This document shows, in pieces, positions 25,551 to 35,543 of a DNA stretch of 64,000 bases. Position 1 is the first letter of the stretch. Each line of letters starts with the position of its first letter. A program made the translations under genes and the position numbers. Below the pieces are notes generated by a model. That model saw nothing but the letters and a program-made list of their open reading frames with translations. It had not been told where the DNA came from and did not search any database. The DNA comes from Parasphingorhabdus sp. Lineage in GTDB: Bacteria; Pseudomonadota; Alphaproteobacteria; Sphingomonadales; Sphingomonadaceae. The DNA is taken from positions 1 to 64,000 of the forward strand of contig JAUCYS010000004.1 of the NCBI GenBank assembly GCA_030373505.1, written 5' to 3'.

Positions 25551-26714
25551 TTAGATATCCTCGAATATCAGTGACGGATCGGGCAGGACGATGGTGGCAA
25601 TCGCCATTCCGTCCTTGCTGTTCGCCAAAAGCAATGACGCATTTTGACCATATAATGCTCTCAGCCGGTTCTGGATATTGGAGAGACCGGTTCCGGTGCC
25701 ACCGTTGCCTTCATCGGGCATTTTAATCCGGCCATCATTGGCGACACTGATCCGCAGCCGATCTCCCTGAATCTGAGCGGAGATAATGACATTCATCGGA
25801 TTATCCGTGCCGGAAACGCCGAATTTTATCGCATTTTCGATCAGCGGCTGGATGATCAACGCTGGTATGCGCCAGTCGTTTGCAGCCGGATCAATGTCGA
25901 CGGAATAGAGCAATCGCTCCGGGAAACGCATACGTTCGATCTCGAGATAGCGAACCTGCTGCTCGATTTCCTGTTCGACCGTGATCATGTCTTCCGCGCC
26001 GCCCGTTAGGACCGCTCGCATATAATCGGCCAGATCATCGACAAGCTTTTCCGCCTGTTCGTTTCTCCGGTCAATGATCAGACTGCTCACGGAATTGAGC
26101 GCGTTGAACACGAAATGCGGATTCAGTTGGTAACGCAGCGCCCGCAATTCGCTCTCCCGGTTCACCCGCTCCAGCTGTCGACTATGCGCCGTCATTCGTT
26201 GTACATCCTGACTGTGCGACAAGGCGAGATACAAAGCCCCCCAGCCCGCGAGAATGAAATAGCGGGTGAACGCCTCATCCAGAATATAGGGCCAGTCGAA
26301 ACTCATAAAATCAATCGGCTCGAACAGATAGGTGAAGTCGAACAGCTCCGCCTCATGGTTGAACACGATATGGTCAAGAATAGCGATATAGTTGGCCAGG
26401 ATTATCGTCGGCAAGCTGAGCATGAAGATCGCGGCACCTATGCCACTGCTGCGCACTGCGATCAGCAAGCGGTAGAGCATCCAGGTGAAGGCGATGCAGA
26501 TGCTCGTCATCAGGATTCGCTGGACGAACAGAGCCTCCACATTGCCCTGGGTCATATATAGAAAACGGCTCGTCACGAACAGGAAATAGGCACCCCAGAT
26601 CCCGAATATCGATTTGATCGCAATATCCCGATTGACGGGGAACAAGCGGTTAAAAAGTGAAACCTTCCCGGCGGGTGCCTTTTGGGCCGGGCGAATGGTG
26701 GTCTCGGGCTTCAC
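25551..26714 (-). CDS. LytS-type sensor histidine kinase
   Basis: The 387-residue kinase has four hydrophobic helices (about 36-53, 66-86, 94-113 and 150-167), then a His_kinase domain. H200 in LRYQLNPHFVFNALNSVSSLI is the phosphorylated residue. The ATP-binding part shows LIQPLIENAIKFGV, the DGR and GTGLSNIQNRL G-box. This is the PF06580 class that pairs with LytTR regulators. Its ATG overlaps the DUF2891 gene's stop by four bases and its stop sits two bases before the regulator, so all three genes are coupled. Confidence 0.95.
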   Translation of the reverse strand: MKPETTIRPAQKAPAGKVSLFNRLFPVNRDIAIKSIFGIWGAYFLFVTSRFLYMTQGNVEALFVQRILMTSICIAFTWMLYRLLIAVRSSGIGAAIFMLSLPTIILANYIAILDHIVFNHEAELFDFTYLFEPIDFMSFDWPYILDEAFTRYFILAGWGALYLALSHSQDVQRMTAHSRQLERVNRESELRALRYQLNPHFVFNALNSVSSLIIDRRNEQAEKLVDDLADYMRAVLTGGAEDMITVEQEIEQQVRYLEIERMRFPERLLYSVDIDPAANDWRIPALIIQPLIENAIKFGVSGTDNPMNVIISAQIQGDRLRISVANDGRIKMPDEGNGGTGTGLSNIQNRLRALYGQNASLLLANSKDGMAIATIVLPDPSLIFEDI

Positions 26715-27916
26715 GAAGCCAGGTTGCCGCCAGTTCTGTCAATACCCCTGCGGGTGCGCCAATAGGTCGCAAAGCTGGCGAGCCAGTGGCCGCCGGAATA
26801 ATAGGGCGTGCGGACGGACTTCTCTCCTGTCTCGCCATGCAGTTTTGACGATGCCAGCAGCGATGCGCGGCGCGGATCATCGACTGGCAGACCGGAAGCC
26901 ATGCCCTCCAGTGCCCAGGCACGCGACAGGTTGAGGCCGTCAAGATGCACCAGCTTGCCGTCGGTGGGATCGTTCACGATACCAACCGCGAGCCAGTCAT
27001 CGCTGCCGTCGGTGGGAATTTCTGGCAAAAATTCCGATAACCAGCCGGCATAGTCGCTCTCGTTCATCACCCGCCGCATCAGGTCAGCCACCATGAGGCA
27101 GGAAGAGAGGAAATCCTCTCCCGATGGCTCATAGGCCATCGGACAATTGATGTCCTTGCGATGAAACGACAGAGCCTTGTCACGCACCAGACTGGCCATT
27201 TCCGTGTCGCCACTGCGCTGGGCCCAATCGAGAAACAGGCCAAAGGCAAAGGCGGACTGATTATGGGTCCCCAGCCGGATCGGATAGGCCAACTTTGGCA
27301 GCCAGTCCTTGATATTGCCCACGATCACGGCCTCCAGCGGCGCCAACCGCGTCAGCCATGCCTTTGCCTGCTCCGCCTTGCCGCCCTCGCCCTCGGCAAT
27401 ATCGCGCAGTTCGGCAGTCAATTGCAGAAACCAGGCAAGGCCATAAGGCCGTTCAAATGTATTGCGGTCTTCCCCGTTAAAATAGGCCAGTTCGCCGGCA
27501 ATTTTTTCTTCGGTAAAATTCGCGGACAACGCAGCGGCAATCTCTTCATCCATCTCGGGAACGAGATCCTCGCCCCACAGGCGGGTCAGCAACCAATGAC
27601 CGTGGACGGCGCTGTGCCAGTCGAAACATCCATAGAATACCGGAGTCAGCTTCGCCGGTTCCGCGACATCGGCGGCGCTGCTCATCAGATGGCTGATCTT
27701 GTTGGGATATTGTTTGTTGATGCAGTTGAGGGCAATCCGCGCATAAGCCTGTTCCGCGCGTCGCGGCTCCAGACTCTGGTCCGCTGGATCGGGCGCTATA
27801 TTTTTGCGCTCAAAAACGCCCTGTTCAGGCGATGAGGCCGCTTCGTCTTCTTCCGCAACCGAGCAGCCCGCCAATATCGTAATCATAAACGCGATCAGTC
27901 CTTTTCGATAGATCAT
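26711..27916 (-). CDS. DUF2891 family lipoprotein
   Basis: About 401 residues start at the ATG at 27916 (GGAGCTTGGG upstream). The N terminus is a lipoprotein signal (MITILAGC). Residues 50-390 match DUF2891: conserved VFYGCFDWHSAVHGHW, ERPYGLAWFLQL, RLGTHNQSAFAFGL and a late YYSGGHWLASFATYW. The repeated His/Trp/Glu motifs and alpha-helical toroid character suggest a periplasmic (alpha/alpha)6 enzyme, possibly a glycan lyase, but no activity is established. It overlaps the kinase by four bases, so it may act as an accessory sensor or target of that pair. Confidence 0.88.
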   Translation of the reverse strand: MIYRKGLIAFMITILAGCSVAEEDEAASSPEQGVFERKNIAPDPADQSLEPRRAEQAYARIALNCINKQYPNKISHLMSSAADVAEPAKLTPVFYGCFDWHSAVHGHWLLTRLWGEDLVPEMDEEIAAALSANFTEEKIAGELAYFNGEDRNTFERPYGLAWFLQLTAELRDIAEGEGGKAEQAKAWLTRLAPLEAVIVGNIKDWLPKLAYPIRLGTHNQSAFAFGLFLDWAQRSGDTEMASLVRDKALSFHRKDINCPMAYEPSGEDFLSSCLMVADLMRRVMNESDYAGWLSEFLPEIPTDGSDDWLAVGIVNDPTDGKLVHLDGLNLSRAWALEGMASGLPVDDPRRASLLASSKLHGETGEKSVRTPYYSGGHWLASFATYWRTRRGIDRTGGNLAS

Positions 27917-28099
27917 CCCAAGCTCCCCAAACATCATTTTCCACTAGAGATGATTTGACCCCTTGGCAAAAGCCTATAAGGCAAAAATATCTCTCCCGCC
28001 ATTGCCAGTTCCGGCCAGGCGATTTGCAGTGGAACAGATAATATCGCGACGCAACCCGCCATATTCCTGACCGGCAGCCCGCTGCGGCATATAACAACC

Positions 28100-29389
28100 A
28101 TGTCCCTGACCGCCAGCATTGGTCTGCTGACCATGTTCATCGTCGACTTCGCCGATCTGTTTTATATCGCCCAACTGGCGGACAGTTCACTGACCGCCGC
28201 CATGGGTTTTGCCGCGACCATCCTGTTTTTCGCAACCGCCTTTCACATCGGCCTGATGATCGCCACCAGCGCGCTAGCATCCCGGCACATCGGCCAGGGC
28301 GATCCCGACCGGGCGCGGCGCTATCTGACCAATATTCTGATACTGAGCATGATGTTTGTGGTACCGCTCGCCGCCCTGTTTTTCCTTTTTGCCCCGAACA
28401 TTCTCCATCTGGCCGGGGCCGACGGCGCTGCCAATCAGGCCGCTACCGGCTATATCCGAATATTTGCGCCTTTCCTGCCGTTCAGCGTTGCGGCGATGGT
28501 TTGCTCCGGCTTTCTGCGGGCCCATGGGGCAGCCCGGCGAGCAATGAACGTGACGCTCAGCATGGGCATTACCAACGCGATTCTGGATCCGATTTTCATT
28601 TTCGGCTTTGACTGGGGAATCAACGGTGCTGCGGTCGCCAGCGCCTGCGCCGCTATTATATCAGCGCTATTCGCGATCTCTCCGATCGTCAGAGACTATG
28701 GCGGGTTCGACCGCTTTTCCGTGCCCGGTTTTCGCAGAGATATTCCGTCCATCATGGCAATACTGGTACCCGCCATATTGACCAATATTGCGACGCCGGT
28801 GGGCGGTTTCATATCCTATCGCTTCATCGCCGATTATTCCGACAATGTGATTGCCGGATTCGCGGTTGTCGGCCGCGTCGTGCCGGTCGCCTTTTGCCTG
28901 ATGTTCTCGCTTTCCGGCGCCATCGGCCCGATCATCGGCCAGAATTTCGGGGCATTGCAATTCGACCGGGTGCGCACCACGATCAAGCAAGCAACCCTTT
29001 TCGCTCTCGCTTACACGATGATAATCTGGCCGGTCCTCTATCTGCTCAGCGGACCGATCAGCGATGCCTTCCATCTCGTCGGCGAAGGACGGCATGTATT
29101 CTGGCTGTTCGCGCTGCTGTTAACCCCGCTCTTCTTTTTCAACGGAATGCTGTTTATCGGCAATGCCGCCTGCAACAATCTCGGGCGCCCGACATGGTCG
29201 ACAGCAATGAACTGGCTCCGCAACACGCTCGGTATCATCCCGTTTCTCTGGCTAGGTCGCGAATTTTACGGACTGGACGGCATCGTCGTGGGCCCCGCTG
29301 TCGGCGGGATAATATTCGGCATTGCCGGCTATATGGTGGCGCAATATCTGGTGAATCAGCGCGAAAGGCGAGCCCCGTTAACCGGTTAA
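28100..29389 (+). CDS. MATE family efflux transporter
   Basis: The 429-residue transporter from the first ATG has about 12 membrane helices in two similar halves. MATE exporters push cationic drugs out using H+ or Na+. The in-frame sequence upstream is MATE-like too: FLTGSPLRHITTMSLT fits the conserved N terminus and stays open to 27980, yet that stretch has no ATG, GTG or TTG. Either a rare start (ATT at about 28001) is used or the true start was lost or changed, so the annotated ATG may be inside the first helix. Two internal halves contain GFLRAHGAARRAM and NPIF-like NAILDPIFIFG motifs. Confidence 0.88.
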   Translation: MSLTASIGLLTMFIVDFADLFYIAQLADSSLTAAMGFAATILFFATAFHIGLMIATSALASRHIGQGDPDRARRYLTNILILSMMFVVPLAALFFLFAPNILHLAGADGAANQAATGYIRIFAPFLPFSVAAMVCSGFLRAHGAARRAMNVTLSMGITNAILDPIFIFGFDWGINGAAVASACAAIISALFAISPIVRDYGGFDRFSVPGFRRDIPSIMAILVPAILTNIATPVGGFISYRFIADYSDNVIAGFAVVGRVVPVAFCLMFSLSGAIGPIIGQNFGALQFDRVRTTIKQATLFALAYTMIIWPVLYLLSGPISDAFHLVGEGRHVFWLFALLLTPLFFFNGMLFIGNAACNNLGRPTWSTAMNWLRNTLGIIPFLWLGREFYGLDGIVVGPAVGGIIFGIAGYMVAQYLVNQRERRAPLTG

Positions 29390-29511
29390 CCTGTCGCGAA
29401 CCCGCGTCCCATCATGGAACAGCGCTGTTTTGCCTCGCGCAGTGCCTTGGCAAACCGGCTATATCGCGCCTGTTTCGCCCATTTGGGCCCAATCAGGTAT
29501 TTTGAAAACCA

Positions 29512-30831
29512 ATGCGCGTCCCGCCACCCTATGTCCCTCCTCTGAGCCGTCATCTGCCTGACTTTGGTCTTGGCAGCATGCCGGAGCCTGTGGCGAGTGC
29601 AGAACCCGTGGGCCGGGATGCGGCAGATGAGCAGCCAAAACCGGAAAATGCGCCCTCCCCGGCGTGGCATCAGCGCCTCTCCTTCGCGAAGATGACAGGC
29701 CGCGAAAAGATTGTGATGGCATTTTTCCTGATCAGCCTGATCCTGATACCGACGGCCATGCCGCCATCGAGCGTTGATGCCCAGCAGATCAATCCGAGCG
29801 ACCCGCGCCTGCAACCGGTCGAGCGGGCCGAAGAAAATTTCGCCGGGTCTGCCTTTTATTTCATCGATCCGGATTATGCAGTACCGAAAAATTATAGCGG
29901 CCTTGGCATCAACCCTCTCGCTGATCCGGGAGCGGGATCGACCGGCGCCTTGTCGGACATGGATGCCGGTGATCTGGCGGCACCGGCCCATAGCATCCAG
30001 CCGACCGCCTTTCGCGGCACGGCAACCGACAATAGCCGGGCTCTCTATTGCCTGGCCCAGGCGATCTATTATGAGGCGGGGCTGGAACCCGATGCCGGTC
30101 AGCGCGCCGTCGCTCAGGTGATCCTCAACCGGGTCCGCCATCCCAGCTATCCGAGCACGGTGTGCGGCGTGATCTATCAGGGAAGCGAACGTGCCACCGG
30201 CTGTCAGTTCACCTATACCTGCGATGGTTCGCTGCGCCGCAAACCGGCAAAATTTTTCTGGGATCGGGCCCGCAAGGTCGCTGCCGAAGCGCTTGCCGGC
30301 AAAAGCTATACGACGGTCGGTACCGCGACTCATTATCATGCCAGCTATGTCTATCCCTACTGGGCCCCAAGCCTGCGGTTCCTCGGAACGGTCGGTGCCC
30401 ATCGCTTTTACAGCTGGAAGGGCAACGCCGGCAAGGCAACGGCCTTCAGTCAGCAGTATCACGGAGGAGAGCCGTTGCCCGCTCCAAAGCCGCGCCGCTA
30501 TGATGTCGCCAGCGGCGCGCCCTCAGCCGCGTCGCTCGACCCGATCGCGCTCGAGAAAGCCTATGAAGCAGCCCGGCGCAAGGCCGAAGCCGAAGCCATG
30601 CAATCCGAGAGAGCGACAGCGTTGGCAGCAGACAATGCCCGCCGGCATGATCGACCTGCTCCGGGACTGGATATCAACAGGCCGCAATCATACCAGGCTC
30701 CTGACTATAGCAGCGAGGCCAAAGCCAGAGGCGGAGACGAGGCCTTTGCCGGACAGAATCTGCCAGACGTCAGCCAGATCAAACCCGAATTCCGCAACAG
30801 CGGCAGCTGGAAGAAAAAACCGGCAGGCTAG
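29512..30831 (+). CDS. SleB-type cell wall hydrolase
   Basis: The 439-residue protein has a cytoplasmic Pro-rich head, one membrane helix (66-82) and a periplasmic part. The Hydrolase_2 (SleB/CwlJ) domain (about 175-300) contains ALYCLAQAIYYEAG with the catalytic E188, VAQVILNRVRHPSYP and CQFTYTCDG, then THYHASYVYPYWAP. Such enzymes cleave peptidoglycan glycan strands. The C-terminal 130 residues are Ala/Arg/Pro-rich and probably disordered. There is a type-II anchored topology. It stands alone between the MATE gene and aroG; no operon partner is clear. Confidence 0.93.
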   Translation: MRVPPPYVPPLSRHLPDFGLGSMPEPVASAEPVGRDAADEQPKPENAPSPAWHQRLSFAKMTGREKIVMAFFLISLILIPTAMPPSSVDAQQINPSDPRLQPVERAEENFAGSAFYFIDPDYAVPKNYSGLGINPLADPGAGSTGALSDMDAGDLAAPAHSIQPTAFRGTATDNSRALYCLAQAIYYEAGLEPDAGQRAVAQVILNRVRHPSYPSTVCGVIYQGSERATGCQFTYTCDGSLRRKPAKFFWDRARKVAAEALAGKSYTTVGTATHYHASYVYPYWAPSLRFLGTVGAHRFYSWKGNAGKATAFSQQYHGGEPLPAPKPRRYDVASGAPSAASLDPIALEKAYEAARRKAEAEAMQSERATALAADNARRHDRPAPGLDINRPQSYQAPDYSSEAKARGGDEAFAGQNLPDVSQIKPEFRNSGSWKKKPAG

Positions 30832-30950
30832 GCTTCAACGGCGGTTTCCCGATAGTTTCGCTGGCAACCAACGTTGGGTTTCCCTTGCCATTGCCCTTGA
30901 CTCCCGCCTAAAGGCTCTCGATTTTACTGGAAACGAAGCGGAGCGCTCTG

Positions 30951-32324
30951 ATGGCGACAAATTGGACGGCAAACAGCTGGCGGGATTTTGAAGGGCGGCA
31001 CATGCCCGAATATTCCGACGCTGCCAAACTGGCAGAAGCCGAGGGACTGCTTGGCAGTTACCCGCCGCTGGTGTTTGCCGGTGAAGCCCGCAGCCTGAAA
31101 CAGGACCTGGCCGAAGTGGCGGCGGGCAAGGCATTTCTGCTGCAGGGCGGCGACTGCGCCGAAAGCTTTGCGGAATTTCATCCCAACAATATCCGCGACA
31201 CGTTCCGCGTCATCCTGCAGATGGCGGTCGTCCTGACCTATGCCTCGAAACTGCCGGTGGTGAAACTCGGCCGTATGGCAGGCCAGTTCGCCAAGCCGCG
31301 CTCTTCCGATATCGAAGTGCAGGATGGTGTCGAGCTGCCAAGCTACCGCGGCGATATCATCAACGGAATCGAGTTCGACAGCAGCCGTCGCGACCCGGAT
31401 CCGGAGCGGATGGTGCGCGCCTATAACCAGTCGGCCGCGACGCTCAATCTGCTCCGCGCTTTCTCGACCGGCGGCTATGCCAATCTGAAGCAGGTCCATG
31501 GCTGGACCCATGATTTCATGGCGCGCAGCCCCTGGGCCAAGAAATTCGAGGAAATGGCCGACCGCATCAGCGAGGCACTGGCATTCATGGAAGCCTGCGG
31601 GATCAATCCCGACACCGTGCCGCAGCTGAAGGCGACATCCTTCTACACCAGCCACGAAGCGCTGCTGCTGCCCTATGAGCAGTGCCTGACCCGGCAGGAC
31701 AGCCTGACCGGAGACTGGTTCGATACCAGCGCCCATTTCCTGTGGATCGGCGACCGCACCCGGTTCGAGGGATCGGCCCATGTCGAATTTCTGCGCGGTA
31801 TCGGCAACCCGATCGGCATGAAATGCGGCCCGTCGCTGACCCCCGACGCGCTCTTGAAAATGCTCGACACGCTCAATCCGGCGCGCGAACCCGGGCGCAT
31901 GACCCTGATCTCGCGCTTTGGCCACGACAAGGTGGAAAGCGGTCTCGCACCGCTCGTTCGCGCGGTGAAACGCGAGGGCCATCCGGTCATCTGGTCCTGC
32001 GATCCGATGCATGGCAATGTGATCAAGGCGGACAGCGGCTACAAGACCCGGCCGTTCGACCGCATTCTTGCCGAAGTGCGCGGCTTTTTCGCCGTCCATC
32101 GGGCAGAAGGCACGTTTGCCGGCGGTATCCATTGCGAGATGACCGGCCAGAATGTCACCGAATGCACCGGTGGCGGCGTGGCAATCACCGATGCGTCGCT
32201 TGGCGATCGCTATCACACCCATTGCGACCCGCGTCTCAACGCAGCACAGTCGCTGGAGTTGGCCTTCCTGCTGGCAGAAATGCTCAATCAGGAGCTATCC
32301 GACCGCACCCGGGAAGCCGCCTGA
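30951..32324 (+). CDS. aroG: class II 3-deoxy-7-phosphoheptulonate synthase
   Basis: The 457-residue protein makes DAHP from PEP and erythrose 4-phosphate, the first step of the shikimate pathway. It is of the large plant/Mycobacterium-like class II (PF01474), not the E. coli type: [32 protein letters not shown], the later IGDRTR and [14 protein letters not shown], and [19 protein letters not shown] are conserved. Length fits. It starts with [19 protein letters not shown] and is followed after two bases by a small membrane protein. No attenuator or leader peptide was seen. Confidence 0.95.
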   Translation: MATNWTANSWRDFEGRHMPEYSDAAKLAEAEGLLGSYPPLVFAGEARSLKQDLAEVAAGKAFLLQGGDCAESFAEFHPNNIRDTFRVILQMAVVLTYASKLPVVKLGRMAGQFAKPRSSDIEVQDGVELPSYRGDIINGIEFDSSRRDPDPERMVRAYNQSAATLNLLRAFSTGGYANLKQVHGWTHDFMARSPWAKKFEEMADRISEALAFMEACGINPDTVPQLKATSFYTSHEALLLPYEQCLTRQDSLTGDWFDTSAHFLWIGDRTRFEGSAHVEFLRGIGNPIGMKCGPSLTPDALLKMLDTLNPAREPGRMTLISRFGHDKVESGLAPLVRAVKREGHPVIWSCDPMHGNVIKADSGYKTRPFDRILAEVRGFFAVHRAEGTFAGGIHCEMTGQNVTECTGGGVAITDASLGDRYHTHCDPRLNAAQSLELAFLLAEMLNQELSDRTREAA

Positions 32325-32326
32325 CC

Positions 32327-32560
32327 GTGGCCGAGAAGATCAAACCGGAACGGATGCGGCCGGAAGATTACGCACCGGGAGAATCGTCTATGAGACGGGG
32401 CGCGACCTATGTCCGCAAGGAGATCGTCAGCAAGGGAGTCGGTTTTGGCAGCGCTCTCGCCATTGCCATCAGCTTCACCACCCACAAGTCGATATTATGG
32501 GCGATTATCCACGGATTTTTCTCCTGGCTCTATGTGATCTACTACGCTCTGACGCGATAG
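32327..32560 (+). CDS. small membrane protein downstream of aroG
   Basis: A GTG two bases after the aroG stop opens a 77-codon frame to TAG. The product has a charged N terminus (about 1-34, with MRRGATYVRKEIVSKGV) and one or two hydrophobic segments (about 37-55 and 57-75: ALAIAISFT, WAIIHGFFSWLYVIYYAL). It has the pattern of a small integral membrane protein kept next to aroG in sphingomonads. The start depends on coupling to aroG, since no separate ribosome site is present. I do not know its function. Confidence 0.65.
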   Translation: MAEKIKPERMRPEDYAPGESSMRRGATYVRKEIVSKGVGFGSALAIAISFTTHKSILWAIIHGFFSWLYVIYYALTR

Positions 32561-32585
32561 GCGGCCGGTTCTCGCACGAACCTGG

Positions 32586-33281
32586 TCAGCGTCCGTTGCC
32601 GAGCGTCTCCAGTCGGTAGCCATAGCCGAAAACCGTAAAAATCCGGAATCCGTTCTCGGGCTTCAGCACCAGCTTCGACCGGATGCGTGAAACATGCATG
32701 TCGAGGGTGCGGGTCGCGAGATGGGCATTGGTGCGCCAGACCGTTTCCATGATATAGCGCCGTGACAGGGTTCGGTCGCGATTGCGGAACATCAGATCGG
32801 CAAGCTCGAACTCCTTCGCTGTCAGCGCAATTTCCTTGTCGCAAAAGCGGACAGTCTGCTCGATGCGATCGAGCAAATAATTCCCGAATTGGGCTGTCTT
32901 TTCCATGGCGGACACACCGGTATTTCTGCGCAACAGGGCATTGATCCGGGCGGCGATTACATTCCTGTCCTCGGGCTTGGTGATATAGTCATCGGCACCG
33001 GCATTCAGCGCATCACTGATATCCTGTTTGGCTGTGCGGCTCGCCATCATGATGACTGGAGGACGGTCTTCGACTGCGCTTTCCATCCATTTCAGAACTT
33101 GCATACCGTTCTTCCCAGGCATGTTCCAGTCGAGGATCACCAGATCGAATGTGTCGCGTAACAATGCATTGGAAAGGGATGTACCGTCAGCATAGCCGGA
33201 ATAAATATTCCCTTGTCCCTCCACTATGTTTCCCAAATATTCGATAATTTCCGGATCCCCATCCGCTATCGCTACCCGCAT
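32586..33281 (-). CDS. OmpR-family response regulator, orphan
   Basis: The 231-residue protein has a receiver domain (1-118) with D7/D9, phosphoacceptor D51 in LVILDWNMPGKNG, S81 where Thr is common, and K102 in ITKPED. The winged-helix DNA-binding domain (about 130-228) shows LTAKEFELADLMFRN, SRRYIMETVWR, TRTLDMHVSRIRSKL and FGYGYRLE. No kinase is adjacent, so its partner is encoded elsewhere. It lies next to a broken GGDEF-EAL gene on the same strand, and 3' overlaps none. Length is normal. Confidence 0.93.
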   Translation of the reverse strand: MRVAIADGDPEIIEYLGNIVEGQGNIYSGYADGTSLSNALLRDTFDLVILDWNMPGKNGMQVLKWMESAVEDRPPVIMMASRTAKQDISDALNAGADDYITKPEDRNVIAARINALLRRNTGVSAMEKTAQFGNYLLDRIEQTVRFCDKEIALTAKEFELADLMFRNRDRTLSRRYIMETVWRTNAHLATRTLDMHVSRIRSKLVLKPENGFRIFTVFGYGYRLETLGNGR

Positions 33282-33624
33282 TTCAACCCTCCGAGCAATC
33301 CACTAACCTTAACGCGGCGAACGCTTCTATTAACCTATTTCGTTTACTATTATTTCCAGAAACTTTGCCAGAAATACGATTCCCTATTTACAATCATTTA
33401 CATATCAGCCGTTTATCGAGAATTTGGATTTGATCCGGGCAGCGGCATCAAGGTCGCCTTTCATAGCGGCAAAGAGGGAACGGATTGGGAATAATAGCCG
33501 ACGGATCAGCCGAACCAATCCTCGTCAAAAAAACAGGGCTGGACGGTGCCTCTGCACATTCCAGGCGGTTTCAGAACGCGATTGGGGAACCGCTGCCGCC
33601 CACAGACGGCCTTACTCAGACAGA
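33282..33624. other. intergenic region before the GGDEF-EAL gene end
   Basis: About 343 bp. The first 140 bp next to the regulator start are AT-rich and probably hold its promoter. A plus-strand frame at 33485-33739 has no ribosome site and runs antisense into the EAL tail, so it is not called. Nothing else is visible. Confidence 0.35.
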
Positions 33625-35231
33625 TTATGCGGCCTGGTCGTTGCGCGCGTTTTGCGCAGGGTCGTCCGACACAGAGTCGGTCGTGCCAGCGCGGCTGTCG
33701 GCCAGGGCCAGCTGCCCGCTATCGTTCGGCCGCCCATAGAGAAAGCCTTGCCCGATGTCGCATCCGGAATCGATAACGCTTCTCGCATTATCATAGGTTT
33801 CAACACCCTCGGCGGTCACTTCCAGTCCCAGATTGTGAGCCAGGGCAGTAACCGCCCGGACAATCGATTGTGACGCCGAATTTGTTTCAATACCACGCAC
33901 GAATGACCGGTCGATTTTCAGCTTGTCAAACGGCAACTCGGACAGATGGCGGAGCGAAGAATATCCGGTACCAAAATCATCAAGAGATATGCTGATACCC
34001 TGATTTTTAAGGGACAGGATAAGGTTACGGGCAGCGTCAAGATCGCTTACCAGGCGCTTTCCGTAATCTCTATCTCAAGCCGGCCCGGTGCCACGCCGGC
34101 GTCGAGCAAAGTTTGCAATATGCGCTCTACCAGCCAGTCGTCACCAAATTGAACGGGAGACAGGTTTACCGCCAGATGCAGCTCGTCCGGCCAGTTCTTT
34201 GCCTCAAGTGCGGCAGCCTTCAAGACCGCAAAAAAGAGATCGGAGATCAGACCAGATTCCTCGGCAATGGCGATAAAATCATCCGGCATCCGCATTGTTC
34301 CGTCTGCCATATGCCAGCGGGCCAAGGCCTCGAAACCAAGTATTCTGCCGTCCCGGAGATCCACCAGCGGCTGGTAGAAGGGCTTGATTTTCCCGTCCGC
34401 AATTGCCTTGCACAAATCGCTTTCAATCTGGGCACGCTGGATCGCCGCGAGTTCCATACCGGCCTCGAAAAATGAAACGGCGTTGCCGCCTGTTCCCTTG
34501 CCGCGATACATGGCCGCATCGGCCTGCGCGAGCAGCGCATCTACCGAAGTGCCCGGTATGTTGGTCGTTACAACACCGATGCTGGCGCTGACCGAGACCG
34601 ATCGGTCACCCAGATCAAACGGTTGTTCGAAGATTAAAGACAGCTTTTCCACCCTGCTTATCAGCTGATCGCGAGATGCGATTCCGCTGAGCATCGCGCA
34701 GAATTCATCGCCGCCGATCCGGCTGACCAACCCCTCATTGCCGACAGCAGTTTTCAACCGCTCACCAACCGCAAGCAGCAACTGGTCGCCAGCCAGATGG
34801 CCGTACAGATCGTTGACCGGTTTGAACCGGTTGAGGTCAATGGCAAGCAAGGTGACCGGCGCGCGCGCTGCATTCTCCAGCGCGGATTCTATCTCCATAT
34901 TTGCCTTGCGGCGGTTGGCCAGCCCGGTCAGCGGATCGTGCAGGGCCATTTCATTGGCCTTTTTCTCGGCCAACAGCCGGAGCTTCAATTCCTGCTTCGC
35001 TTCAATAAGTCGGCGCACTGCGAAAACGCCCAGCGCAATCGGGAGCAGCAGCAATCCGGTCAGAAATTCATCGAACTGCCAGTGTTCATGCTGCTCTGTA
35101 AATATAACAATTTGCTCAAATCCATTGAGAGCGTGGGATCCGCCCAATGTGATCAGATAGAATATTACGATAATCGCAAAGTCTCTATGTGGCGCATATT
35201 TCTTTTCGGCGGTAAATTTTCTGAGTTCCAA
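33625..35231 (-). pseudogene. GGDEF-EAL protein, broken by a one-base deletion
   Basis: This gene would make a c-di-GMP synthase/phosphodiesterase of about 535 residues. The intact 394-residue first part has two membrane helices (about 18-33 and 57-74), a GGDEF domain (G173-F177, IGGDEF) and the start of an EAL domain (EALARW, E301-L303). It stops at ESAW (TAA, 34047-34049). In the next frame the EAL domain continues with SDLDAARNLILSLKNQGISI, DDFGTGYSSLR and KLKIDRSFVRG to 33625. One missing base at about 34052 (CCAGGCGC where CCAGGGCGC is expected) explains it. GGDEF may survive; EAL is lost unless the base is a sequencing error. Confidence 0.88.
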
Positions 35232-35386
35232 AGACTGCTCCCAATGGTGCGATAAATATCCCCCACCGTTCAGCCACCAGAATAGCAGATATATATTAAG
35301 CCTTTACTAAGCACTGAACGCAGCCATCAGCACCCCGCAATGGATCGCGGCCAGAGGAAAATCGCTTTCTTCATTGTGGAGTTGGT

Positions 35387-35457
35387 TGGGGTGGCAGGAT
35401 TCGAACCTGCGCATGGCGGCATCAAAAGCCGCTGCCTTACCACTTGGCGACACCCCA
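35387..35457 (-). tRNA. tRNA-Gln (anticodon TTG), copy 1
   Basis: On the minus strand TGGGGTGTCGCC starts a 71-nt cloverleaf without encoded CCA: acceptor TGGGGTG/CACCCCA, D arm, anticodon loop CTTTTGATG with anticodon TTG, T arm with GGTTCGAATCC. It reads CAA codons (and CAG by wobble). It sits alone between the GGDEF-EAL gene and ilvE, in the 312-bp gap between them. Confidence 0.95.
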
Positions 35458-35543
35458 ATATTTGCGGGCCTCATTCTGGCGGGCCACGCTGGTGAACGGG
35501 CCTATTATCCAGTTTGCCCGCAGGGGGCAAGAGGCAGTTATAT

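Noticed and set aside
29386-30462. 358-codon minus-strand frame
   Set aside because: Antisense of the SleB-type hydrolase, which has its own catalytic Glu and membrane helix.
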